A stretch of 64,000 nucleotides of DNA from Tetrastigma voinierianum. Its lineage: Eukaryota; Streptophyta; Magnoliopsida; Vitales; Vitaceae. The translations under genes and the position numbers were made by a program. Below the pieces are notes generated by a model. That model worked only from the letters and a program-made list of their open reading frames with translations, ran no database searches and had not been told where the DNA came from. Location of the stretch: the NCBI GenBank assembly GCA_016808115.1, contig JAEQBH010006379.1, forward strand, positions 124,001-188,000, given 5' to 3'. This document shows positions 1 to 9,880 of the stretch, piece by piece; position 1 is the stretch's first letter; each line of letters begins with the position of its first letter.

Positions 1-1520
1 TGGTCGAACACTCCGGACGGGTTTTCATCCCATGAATGAATTTGCATCGTTGTTGAAATTGGTGAGGCTTTTATTCGATTTTTGGATTTGTTTCAAAAAC
101 AAGCAGGAGTAGTTTGGAAAACCGATTAACCTGTAAAACCGAAAAAGTCGGGAGCGTGAAGGAGGTAACTTCAAGACGAGTCACTAACTCGATAACACAG
201 GCAAACAAGTGTCCTCGGGTTTTATCCTCGCATTATGACAAGCAACCTATAGTCCAAGCCATAACCGGATCTTTGTTTAACTAGCAAACCTAACCCTAGA
301 AACCACTCCTATTTGAGTCAACACAAGTAACATGCATCTACAACCCCTTTTAGTTTGAAACCCTAACATTCAACATCATTTCAGTGGCTCGTAAAGGCCA
401 TCTAAAGAAACCACGCACATCTAGCAATAAGTATGCAATCGTGATCCTAAAGCATGGTAAGTATCGGGCCAAATTAATAACATTAAATGGTATTCAACCC
501 TAGTTTGAGAAGACGGGAGCCATAAATACGCATCAGATCATTTAACACATGAGGACAACCTCGTAACCCGCCCCACAACCAAGCTACCTACCTTCCCTCT
601 TCAAAGAAAAGGGCTTAGCCAAGCATCTCTCGAGTTGTCATCCCTGCTATGGGTGTCTGGGCAGCCTAGAAAAAATAAGAGGAAAGGAAGAGAGAAGAGA
701 GAAAACCAACCTAAATAAAAGCCGCGAGATATTTACATAAAAATTGAAAATCAAGCCAAAAGATCGCTCAGCTGCTTAGGTTACAAAACTATGGGGTTTA
801 TATGACCACCCAATGTGAAACTACAACAAAGCCTAACATTTTGGCTAAAATAAGGGACAAGGAAGTGGTCACACCAAATGAGGCTCGCTTGCATTAATTA
901 CAAAAGGATGATTAATGCAGATTTCATAGTAGAACAATTTCGCTTAGGTAGCGAAATTGCACGTAGATAGCTTAATTAGAGAATTTCGCTTAGGCACCGG
1001 CAATTTTCGCTAGTTAGCGAAATTTCTAGCTTAGCGAAATTTTTTAAGATAAATAAAGTGTGTAATTTCGCTAGAACAGTGCATAGATAATTAAGCCTAG
1101 CTAAATTTCTCAATTTCGCTAGATTGCGAAGCTCATATGATTACGAAATTTTCGCAATCCCAAATAAATTTTCTCTCAATCTTAGCCGGTAAATTCCGGG
1201 CTCGTATATTCTTCACCGCCGCACACTGCATCCTCTAATCGCATCATTTCTTCTCACTTTGCCTTCATTCCTTAATTGGAATTTTGAGATGCTGAAGGCC
1301 GATAGGGATGAGTCCCGATCTTCATGGTTCAAATATTATCTCGATATTGAACTCTCAAAGTATGTAAAAACCTCAAAACAACCAAAAATAACTCTAAACT
1401 ATACAAGGATACTAAGAAGACTCGAACACCTAATCGCATTATTGACATGATTAGTGCGCAAAAAGCACTCAAAACCTATATAAAATAGGGCTCAAAATAG
1501 CACTTTTTGGGGACTAATCA
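1..1520 (-). mobile_element. Athila-like Ty3/gypsy LTR, cut by window edge
   Basis: Read on the minus strand this begins TGATTAGTCCCCAAAAAGTG, followed by GCTATTTTGAG and GGTTTTGAGTGCTTTTTG. The same opening is seen at 43379 and 51352, the two LTRs of the Athila element in this window. Further in, GGATGACAACTCG and an AACAAAGATCC...CCCGAGGACAC segment also recur in those LTRs and in the copy near 37297. The LTR interrupts a different gypsy LTR that resumes at 1521. No primer site or coding sequence is visible near position 1, so I cannot tell whether this is a solo LTR or one end of a full element. Confidence 0.72.
936..1158. repeat. Array of AATTTCGCTA/TAGCGAAATT palindromic motifs inside an Athila-like LTR
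   Basis: About seven degenerate copies of the half-site TAGCGAAATT or its complement lie in about 220 bp. Several are paired as inverted repeats, for example at 936-958 (AATTTCGCT, 5-nt spacer, AGCGAAATT) and 1002-1024. The same motif family is reiterated at 51690-51812 in the 3' LTR of the full Athila element. It is non-coding and its function is unknown. Confidence 0.8.
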
Positions 1521-2340
1521 ATAATCCAATTAGGAAAATTCCCTGCCTCTTGGAGTTTGATGAAACTCCTAGATTTTGGTACCCACACGTAGATGAACTT
1601 TGCCTCTTGCTCCTACGAAAACCGATGGTCAGATCTCCGTAGATCTTAGAGAGAAGCAGAAATCCCCATTTTCCTTTTTTTTTTCCTCTTTCTATCTCTG
1701 CTCCGTTTTCTTCTTTCTCCACTCCTTTTTTTTTTCTTTCTTATCCACCCACTTATCCCACCGAATTCTTTTTGTTTGCTCCCTTCCCATTTCTTTTTTC
1801 ATTTTTCTTTATTATTCCATTTGACTTTGTTTCCTTTATTTCTCCTTAATTCTCTTTATTTTTCTCTTTTCTTTCTTTTTCTCATTTCTTTTCTTCTCAT
1901 CCACCGAATTTGTCTCCTCTCTCTCATTTCTTTGTTTGGTCCAATCCTAAGATATTTCTCCAATATCTCCTTATTTTCTTGACTTTTTTTCTTTTCCATC
2001 ATTTTTTCATTTGACACATGGCTCAATATGGGCCATTTATCCAAATGCAATGTGTCACTTGCTACACCACATGGTCATCATGCCATGTGTCCATCTCCTA
2101 AGGTGTCATATGGCATCCACATGATCATGCCATGTGTCACCTGACACCCGCGCCTCAAATAGGCTGAAATTCGGCTACCTCGTAATTCAAGAAATTAATA
2201 GGCAACTAGATTTCGGTGATAAATTCAAATCTAAGTGAAGTCCGTTTCATCATCCGAAATCTATGAAATTTCAGGTTTCCAACCGAAATTATCGTTTTAC
2301 CTTTTTTCAAAAAAATTGAATTTTTTTCTCGGGTTTTACA
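1521..2340 (-). mobile_element. Gypsy F1 LTR, 5' part (minus strand)
   Basis: The minus-strand LTR starts at 2340 with TGTAAAACCCGAG, the same start as the LTRs at 16555 (minus), 26773 (plus) and, diverged, 55213 (plus). A conserved block with GACTTCAC and GAAATCTAGTTG lies about 75-140 bp inside. The segment around 1540-1640 (CCTACCTCTTGGAG-like, CCCACGTAG, GATGAACTTT) matches 15840-16060 of the solo F1 LTR. The LTR is broken at 1520 by the Athila-like LTR; its remainder would lie beyond the left edge of the window. It is the 3' LTR of the element whose pol end lies at 2440-2778. Confidence 0.72.
1665..2000. repeat. Pyrimidine-rich low-complexity tract
   Basis: This stretch of the F1 LTR is dominated by T and C, with runs such as TTTCTTTCTT and several poly-T tracts. 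Open frames across it, in either direction, are compositional artefacts. A comparable tract is seen at 16060-16100 in the solo F1 LTR, so it is a property of the LTR. Confidence 0.8.
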
Positions 2341-2355
2341 TTCTTCCCCCCTTAA
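2341..2355 (-). other. Polypurine tract of the F1 gypsy element
   Basis: On the minus strand TTAAGGGGGGAAGAA lies directly before the LTR start TGTAAAACC. This is where the plus-strand primer of an LTR retrotransposon is expected. It fixes the LTR boundary at 2340/2341 and shows that the pol remnant to the right and the LTR to the left belong to one minus-strand element. Confidence 0.75.
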
Positions 2356-2439
2356 TAGAATTTCTTCCCTGAAATTCACACACACTTGCACACACAAACA
2401 CATGCATATGCAATAATTTATTCTAGTGCCAAATATTAG

Positions 2440-2778
2440 ACAACACACCTTCGTCCTCAAATAGGAAGGGATAGGTGGCTCACATCGTGTCCTCGCATTC
2501 CCAAGTTACCTTCTCAACTCCTTGGTGTTGCCACAACACTTTCACTAGCCGCATGGTTTTGCGTTGCAAAACCTTATTCCGGATATCCAAGATACATACC
2601 GGTCCCTCCTCGAAGGTCCCATCTCAGACAACAAGAATCTCTCCCTGTCCACTACATGAGTCGATCTGAGGTATACTCGCATCATGTGGAGACGTGGAAC
2701 ACCTCACGGGACACTTGATAAACTCCTGGTGTAATAATTGATATGCAATCGTACCTACCCTCTCAGTATTCAAGGCCC
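2440..2778 (-). pseudogene. 3' end of gypsy pol: integrase C-terminal end (F1 element)
   Basis: Minus-strand translation gives RVGTIAYQLL, then after a stop TFEEGPV.ILD, LVKVLWQHQGVEKVTWE and YPFLFEDEGV. In Tekay/Del-type elements this order is the GPY/F region (ERVGPVAYQL), then EEGPV.ILD and KVLWRNHGVEEATWE, ending near YP.LFED. The protein ends shortly before the polypurine tract, as expected. At the 5' side the coding match stops near 2778, where sequence homologous to an F2 LTR begins. Only this last part of integrase survives; the rest of the element is not found next to it. Confidence 0.72.
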
Positions 2779-2784
2779 GACACA

Positions 2785-4221
2785 CTGCAGGCTGCAGGTA
2801 CCCGTAGGTACTTTCAGAGCAGAACATTATACATTACTTTACTCTTATCATATAACCTGTCAATTACCTGCATCAAAGAAAAATAAAATGAGTCTGACAC
2901 AATATAATAAGTAACTGGTATGGTACAAAGATTTGAGGTGTCAGATCAGCAGAGCTACAAGACTAACATGCAGTGCCATCGCACTAATCGTGAGAGTACC
3001 AAGACTATACATGCCCACAATGACATCACTGTGTAGGTGCCGTGGTCATTCAATATCTCGGGTCTTTAAAAAAGTAATCCCTACAATTATATGTGTTTAG
3101 GAACTTACTATCTTATCAAAGGGCATTAAGTTTACCAACGCTTCGCCGAGCCACGAGAGACAAATTTAATTTTTTTCTTTACCTTACAAATACGAATCTG
3201 AGCTCTTATAAACCATAGTGGTCCTCTATTAGTCCAATAGACAAGTCCTTAGAATAACGGAATAGCAAAACAAAACAAAACCCAAAAATTTCCATGCTAT
3301 GAACAATAGCTACTGCCGCTGGCTAGGCCTTCAAGCAAAGGTGAAGCAAACTTAAGGCTTATCCAAGCTCCTTCGCCACGCCACTGGTGATTATCCCAAT
3401 ACATCAGTATTGACCTACGCCGCGCCGGATCCTCACGCCATGGAGTAGACTCAAAATGTGATTTTGTTCATTAATTCTTTTTCTAGAAATCCAACTAAAA
3501 ACCCTAAAATAATCCAAAAGCATCACCGAAAACAACTCCCAAGTGTATTCTAACCCAACCAAAACCAAACATAGAGATTAATGAAGCTCTTCCAAACCCA
3601 AACTTCAATACTTGTGTTGAAGCAACTTCCTAACACCTAAATAGGTATCCATACATCATGAACCAAGAATTCATACTTAAAGGGAGGATTCCATAACCAT
3701 CTATTACAAACTAGGGTTTTACCAACCCAACTTTCAACAAATCTAGGGTTAAGATGAATTCCTAACTAAACCTTAGAATGGAACAAACTAATATCCATAC
3801 AAAACCATAATAATCTATACACAAATAGTTTCCATACCAATCCATACAAAATCATAGCCATCCATACCTTTCCTCTTCTTCTTCTTCCTACTCTTCTCTC
3901 CTTCTTCTCTGATAATTTGGCTTCTCCCAAAAATGAGAGACTAAATTCTCACCCATCCCTAGTTTGAATCTTACTTTACTTTTATTACACTTCGTCCTCA
4001 TCTCTCCTATTTGCAAATCAAGTCATTCATATTTCCACTTAAGATCTCATCTTCTTTTCATCTACACTTTATATCATGTTTTTGACAAATTTTATTACTT
4101 ACCCTAGTATCTTGTAATAAATTCCTGTTTCGCCATTTTGAATTAAACTTATTAAAAATTAAATTACCCACAAACTACCCTAAACACATTGAAATGACGT
4201 GGTATATTTCATAGTGCTACA
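2785..4221 (-). mobile_element. F2 gypsy LTR (3' LTR of the minus-strand element), truncated
   Basis: Read on the minus strand it starts at 4221 (TGTAGCAC, then ATGAAATATACC) and aligns with the plus-strand LTR at 9486-11617. Long near-identical stretches include the pair 3700-3890 and 9890-10050 (for example GTTGAAAGTTGGGTTGG). About the last 700 bp of the LTR are missing: homology ends near 2790, which corresponds to LTR position about 1400. The sequence at 2793-2850 is almost identical to 9423-9481 in the element's other LTR. Confidence 0.8.
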
Positions 4222-4238
4222 CCCTCCTCCCTAAAATA
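4222..4238 (-). other. Polypurine tract of the minus-strand F2 gypsy element
   Basis: Minus-strand TATTTTAGGGAGGAGGG lies immediately before the LTR start TGTAGCAC. This is the normal position of the polypurine primer and confirms that 2785-4221 is the 3' LTR of the element coded at 4245-8770. Confidence 0.75.
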
Positions 4239-4244
4239 AATTTC

Positions 4245-5720
4245 ATTCTCAGCCTCATCAACTCGAAGAGCTTCGAGGGTATCAGACCTCATTATCACTC
4301 CGTTCCCATGTCGCTCTTCCATACCGGCGATGTCGCGATAAAGACCTACTGTAGGGACTCAAGCTGTTCAGACCGTCTTATTTCACGATTCACAGCTTTT
4401 GCTTCTTCACTTCAAAGTGAAACCCTGCACTTGTATATCTCTCGAACCCGGTAATATGCGATGTGTCAAAACGACATTCTAAACATGTATTACATGGAAT
4501 ACATCACGTTATTCGCTAACTCCAGAGGGAAAGCCATGAATGATACGCCACCGGTCCAACTCTTCAAACTTAGCGCCAATGAATCTGACTTAGTTTTCCT
4601 TTTCTTCCAGCGTAGCATCTTTCCATGGAGATACTTTTAATAACACTTTGTCTCCGACTTCATACTTTGGAGATTCTTTCTCTCTCACCAAGATAAGACC
4701 TTCGCCTATCACCGCATATTTTAACCTCACCAATAATCCGAACTTTTTCTTCTTGTCTTTATTAAATCAAGACCACACCTTACGCCGCTCAACTCTGGCT
4801 CCAACAAATAGGGAGTTCTACATCTTCTTCCATACAAAGCCTACGCACTAGAGCCATACCAATATTTGATTAATAACCGTTGTTATAAAGTAAATCTACG
4901 AGTGGAATATACCCATCCCAACTTCCTAAAATCTAATACATGCCCCCAAAGCATATCTTCCAACACCCGAATCACTCTTTTCCTAATTATCCATCTGCTT
5001 AAGGATGGTTGCTAAAATTCAATCTCGTACCAAAGCTTATCAGACTCTTCCAACCTCATTACAAACTGCGGATCATGGTTAATCTATCGACAAGGGAATT
5101 CCATGCACATTTAATAATTTTACTCACATAAAGTTCCCGATGATCCATATGGAATAATAAGTCTGACCTGAGAAGTGAGTTGTACTGTCAATTTGTCCAC
5201 AATTACCTAACCTAATCATGTTTCCTTCGTGGAAAACCCCGATACGAAATCCATAGTAATGTTATCCCACTTCCATCAAATTGGGAAGCGGGATTCAATA
5301 AACCGAATGGTACTTAGTGTTCAATCTTTACTATTGACAATGCTAGACACTTAGACACGTACTTAAACAACCCTTTCATCCTCGCCACCCATATGATCGT
5401 TTTCATATCTGAAGATCTACATCTCCAGTGGTGCACATGAAAAATAAGATCGTGACTTAATATAATGATCTCTTTTCAAATCCATATCATCTGACATACA
5501 TGATAATCTCAAGTTTCCCAGCAACAAATCCATCTTTATCTCATTACATAATTCAAGATTACCCCGCAGATCACTTAATCCAATCATTCCTTGTAATCTC
5601 TGTATCGCCTTTCTTACATTATCATTTATTTCAAATCCATGAGGAACTTCACTCAGCCAACAAAGCTCCATCGAATCAAATCTCCAGTCATAATCCTTCA
5701 AAGACAAAGGTAAATCATTT
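4245..5720 (-). pseudogene. F2 gypsy element: integrase and RNase H-integrase linker (decayed)
   Basis: This is the last part of the pol of the minus-strand element. Recognisable pieces in coding order: about 4930-5000 gives RVIRVLEDML, the SER.IQTLEDML site after the third catalytic region; 4795-4868 gives IGMAL..RLC and ICW, the MAPYEALYG...CRSPICW block; about 4590-4660 gives EVGDKVLLKVSPWK; about 4545-4575 gives RFIGAKFEELDR, the GPF/Y region; and about 4280-4310 gives ATWERSDNEV before a stop. Integrase would insert the cDNA into the host chromosome. Stops and shifts are frequent and I could not place the catalytic D,D,E residues. The element is of chromovirus (Tekay/Del-like) type by sequence style; lineage is an inference. 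Confidence 0.7.
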
Positions 5721-7000
5721 TCCTACTCAAGGCACCGCCACTACATTTCGCTTTCCTGGTGGTAATCAATTATACAATCATAGTCTTTAAATTACCTAAC
5801 CACCGACGTCGTCTCAAGTTCAAATATTTATTGGGGCAAATACTTTAATTTTATGATTAGTAAAAACACTCTACATTTTTCTCCATATAAATAAGGTCAC
5901 CTAAAATTTCAAAGCTTAACACTACAATGCTTAACTCAAATCCATGAGTGGGATAGTTTTGTTCATGCGGTTTCAACCGTTTGGAAGCATAAGCCACAAC
6001 TTTCCCATCTTGCATCAATACACATCACAAACCTATTCTCGAAGCATCATTGTACACAGTATAATCCCTATTCGGCAGCCTTAATCAACACTGTAAGCTT
6101 CAAACTGGTCATTTCTTTTAACCTTCAAAGCCGATCGGGCACTTATCATCCGACTCAAACTTCACCCTTTCCGAGTAATCTTTGTAAGGAGTGATGTTAT
6201 AACTGAAAATCTTTGCACAAATCTCCGATAATAACCTTCTAAGCCCAAAACTTCTCACCTCGACATATTTCTGCTGAGGTTTCCAATTCATGATCGCCTA
6301 ATTTTCACTGGGTCTACTCAAATACCTTTAGCAGATACAATATGACCTAGGAATGACACTTCCTTAAGCTAAAAATCACATTTACTTAACTTTGCAAACA
6401 ACTTATTCTCTCACATAATTTGCAATACTATCCTCAAATTGTGTTCATGTTCCAGTGCATCCTTAGAATACACCGTGATACTACCACAAATACCACAACA
6501 AATTGATCCAAATAAAAGGAAAACCCCTATTCATCAAGTCCATAAATTCAGCCGAATATCAATAACCCACATGGCATTACTAAAACTCATAATGGCCATA
6601 ACTAAGTTCTAAAAAGCCAGGTTTCAGACATCATCCCTTTACTTGAGTCGAGCATTATCTCTCGGACAGAAGTCTATCTTCGAAAAGACACTTACTCATT
6701 TCAACTAATCAAATAAATCCTCTATTCTCGCAAATGCATACTTATTCTAATTGTCACTTGCTTATTTACCCAGAGGTCAATGCATATCCGAAGAGTGCCA
6801 TCTTCTTCAACAAATAAAACCTGCAACTCAAGGTGAGACACTCAGCGCCTGACCGAAACCGTTATCTAGTAGTCTTCGTAGTCAGTCTCAACTCTTTAGT
6901 TCGCCAAGCCATACCGTAGGGTGCTCAAATAGAGCCATTTCCGTACTACTAATGTGAGAGATCCACTTCTTCAAATGGCAATTCCTGTGAATTTCGAGAG
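5720..7000 (-). pseudogene. F2 gypsy element: reverse transcriptase and RNase H (decayed)
   Basis: On the minus strand, about 6270-6520 reads as YSKDALEHEHNLRIVLQI, KLFAKLSKCDF and VSFLGHIVSAKGI. This is the RT thumb/connection block that follows the YVDDI.VYSK catalytic motif; the second aspartate region is blurred to GICGSITVYSK. About 5870-6065 reads YNDASRIGL, then MQDGKVVAYASKRLKPHEQ and NYPTHGFEL, the RNase H start with its first catalytic aspartate in the NDAS motif. The N-terminal RT motifs (about 6600-7000) are too eroded to place. The gene would copy element RNA into cDNA. It sits between protease (7140-7544) and integrase in normal gypsy order. Confidence 0.75.
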
Positions 7001-7139
7001 AAACACATTGGGAACTCCCTAAACACAAGAATATTTTCAAATTCACTCGCTTCTTTCGTGAGTCAAGAATCAGCCAAAGGTTTCACAACCTTTTCTTAGA
7101 AACGCCGGCTTCCATAAATAAATAACTTTCGGGATTGAT

Positions 7140-7544
7140 TCAGATCGATACTCGCATCGCTACTTTATAGGTCGAACATTTAAGTAGGACTATTTTCTTA
7201 TCACAATCAATTATGGCCCGATGTTTGGATAACCAATCCATCCCCAATATCAAATCAAACTCATGAAAAGGCAAAGCAATTAGATCAATAGAGAATTCCC
7301 TATCATATACCAATAGGGGATAATTCTTATACACACGGTTGACTCTAACACTATGCCCTAGAAGACTTGTAACAAGCAGGTCATAAGCTAACAGATCTAT
7401 TGAAGGCAATTTATCACTCATTTGTTCCATGCATATATATGAATGTGTAGAGGCTGGATCAATTAAAGCATACAAGTCAATATCAAAGAGAGTGAAAGTA
7501 CCAACAATAACCCCTGGTATGTCCTGATCTTCATGAGCTCTCAT
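7140..7544 (-). pseudogene. F2 gypsy element: retropepsin-like aspartic protease
   Basis: An open minus-strand stretch of about 134 codons contains ALIDPASTHSYI, which matches the LIDPGSTHSFI active-site block of Tekay/Del proteases. It also has FDLILGMDWLSKHRAIIDCD, the conserved block after the flap. The catalytic aspartate is present, and the DPAS form replaces the more familiar DSG/DTG. The protease would cut the gag-pol polyprotein. It is one of the longest uninterrupted pieces of this element. Its own start codon is not meaningful, because these proteases are released from a polyprotein. Confidence 0.8.
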
Positions 7545-7849
7545 AGCATAAGCTCATTTGAAATTTGTAGCGATGAGAGCGATTCCTATCTCTTAAGCAC
7601 TGCCTCTTCCTTGTGAACCACTTAGTCCTCTACCCACACTTTGGAGTGCGTAGGTGCATTTGACCCCTCACTCTGCCCGGCTTCCCCTTGAGGTTTCTAG
7701 AACTGGTCCCTCGCGGACAGTTAGCTATCATGATCAGTTCTCCCCATAAAACACTTCCAGTTTCGTGTACTGAAATACGCTAATGATCTCCATTGGAAAT
7801 ACGGGCATACGAGGTCTTTCCTTTGTCGTTAGGAGTGCCTCATTTGGGA

Positions 7850-8480
7850 ATATGTGTCATGGTAGGTCCTTGTCTTCTACCCTTTGTGAAATTTGAACCT
7901 TGTCTTGAATCAACATGACTCTGGAGTCTTTTTCTAAAGGAGCCTTCTTGAACTTTTTTTCTTTCTTTCTTTCTCGACTCTTCATTTTAAGACTTCTCGA
8001 TTTTATAGCCGCTTGTACTAGTGGTAAAAATTGTGACTTATGTAGTAACACTGTAGTTACCTTTTGATAGACTCATGTAAGCCCTCCTCAAACTATCTAC
8101 ATCTGAATTTTTCTGTAAGAACAGATTCTAGTGCATATTTACTAAGACGGCTGAATTCTTTCTCATATTCAGCCACTGTTAGTTTCCCTTATCTTAGAGT
8201 CAAGAATTGCTTCCATTTTGACTCCTTGTAATCATCAGTGACATACTTCGTATTAAACTCTGTGACAAAGTAGTCCCGTGAAATTGGATCTAGAAGCAAT
8301 GGATTTCTCAAAACCAGCTTCCACCAATCATAAGCTGCACCTTGCAACAATGAAACTGCATATGTGGCCTTTTGGTCCACAGGGCATCTCACTTCATCTA
8401 GAGCCCTTTCCAGTTTTTCAAGCCAAAACTTCGGTTTTATTGGACTCTTCATACTTGTACCATAGATTCTTCCCACTCAT
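7850..8480 (-). pseudogene. F2 gypsy element: gag (capsid) remnant
   Basis: The minus-strand frame at 8189-8476 reads FWLEKLERALDEVRCP, then QKATYAVSLLQGAAYDWW and later YFVTEFNTKYV. This is the capsid core of plant gypsy gag (W...LE..F....C....K...A...L.G.A..WW, then F...F..KY). A basic lysine-rich stretch follows at 7857-8051, where the nucleocapsid region would be. A zinc knuckle was not identified. The gag product would form the virus-like particle. Gag to 8770 is broken by stops. Confidence 0.68.
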
Positions 8481-8778
8481 GCTTTCTTCTTTGAATCACT
8501 CGGAGTTCGAGGGGTCGTGAGTCGATCTAAGACCCTTACCATAACCTAAGAGATTTTTACCATTGCTTCAGTTGAAGCATATTCATTTGTTGTTGAATTA
8601 GACGGACTAGAAGCAAATTGATCTAAAGGATTGATGCTTTTAACTGTTTCATCTACAGCTTCTTGAGGTGGATCCATTATAGACAATACATAAAACGAGG
8701 ACATCCACATTAGGCCAGCATATAACTATGTAGGTACGTCCTTAATCTAGGAGAAGAAACTCTTAAATGCTAAACACA

Positions 8779-8791
8779 GGCTTTGATACTA
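8779..8791 (-). other. Primer binding site, tRNA-iMet type, of the F2 element
   Basis: Minus strand TAGTATCAAAGCC matches the plant initiator-methionine tRNA primer site TGGTATCAGAGCC at 11 of 13 bases. It lies a few bases from the LTR homology that starts near 8794, as expected for a minus-strand primer site just inside the 5' LTR. Confidence 0.72.
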
Positions 8792-8793
8792 AC

Positions 8794-9485
8794 TTTTCCG
8801 CCCCCAGGCCTGCTTCAGGTCGATGGAGGCGTGAAACTATACTGGGACTCTTTACTTGCTTTTTCAGACATTGGTGGGCCCAAGTCTTATAACTGAATCA
8901 AAATATCATATACCAAGATACAAAATAAAACTACCATCGTAGTGGTGTTTACAGTGTCAATACATACAATCCGGAGTCCCATTTACATATACATATACAA
9001 AAGCTGTACATTTACATTTACATAATCAGAGCCCAAAACCTACTGTGATGAACTCCTACTAGTTTGTTGTTACATTGTGTTATCTGAAGATCATGGACGT
9101 CCTCCTCTGTACCTACAAATTAAAACCCGTGCTAGAGCAACAGCTAGTGACATATGACTTATACGTATACACATGTACTAATACTCATTACAGTAAGTGT
9201 ATAACAGTAACAGATATGTAGTAGCAGATATACAGTAGTAGATATCATAATTTTTTCATGAATTCATATAACAAACTTATGCACATACTTACACTTATAG
9301 CAGACTTATACTTGTTCAGATCTCTTGTAGGAATTATAAAGCCTATACTTGTACAGAGGTACCCGTATGTACTACATAACTTATACTTGTACAGAGGTAC
9401 ACTATAGAATTTATACTTGTACAGAGGTACCCGTAGGTACTTTCATAGCAGAACATTGTACATTACTTTACTCTTATCATATAAT
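8794..9485 (-). mobile_element. F2 gypsy 5' LTR, truncated to its last 700 bp
   Basis: This is the reverse complement of the end of the plus-strand LTR at 10925-11617. Shared blocks include AAACTATACTGGGACTC next to a TTTACTTGCTTTTTCA block, GACGTCCTCCTCTGTACC, and GATGAACTCCTA. It belongs to the minus-strand element, because the primer site abuts its inner end. Its first 1.4 kb is absent: at 9486 the sequence switches to the start of an F2 LTR in the opposite direction. Together the two form a large inverted repeat. Confidence 0.8.
9300..9442. repeat. Short tandem motif in the F2 LTR (CTTGTACAGAGGTAC)
   Basis: TATACTTGTACAGAGGTAC recurs three times, at about 9350, 9388 and 9414, with a degenerate fourth copy before it (CTTGTTCAGATCTC). 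Spacing is about 26-45 bp. Two copies are followed by CCGTA.GTACT. Diverged copies in the opposite orientation are seen at 10970-11090 in the facing LTR. Confidence 0.7.
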
Positions 9486-9849
9486 TGAGTAACACCCCGA
9501 AATATACCCTAGTCGTTTTCAATGTGTTTAAGGTATTTTGTAGGTATAATTTGAATTTTTCGTAATTTAAATTCAAAACTTGAAAATTGAGAAACCCGGA
9601 ATTTGTACAAGATACAAGGGTAAAAATGGAATTTGTCAAAACAAGATATAAAAGTCATAAGATAAGAAGATGAGATGCTAAATTAAAATATGAATGACTT
9701 GATTTATACCAAATAGAGGAGAGATGAGGACCAAAGTGTAATAAAAGGAAAGTAAGGTCAAATAGGGATAAGACTAAGTTGGTCTCTAATTTTTGGGAGA
9801 GAAAAAAAAAAAAAAAACATGAAGAAGAAGAGAGGAGAAGAGAAGAAGT

Positions 9850-9880
<31 letters not shown>

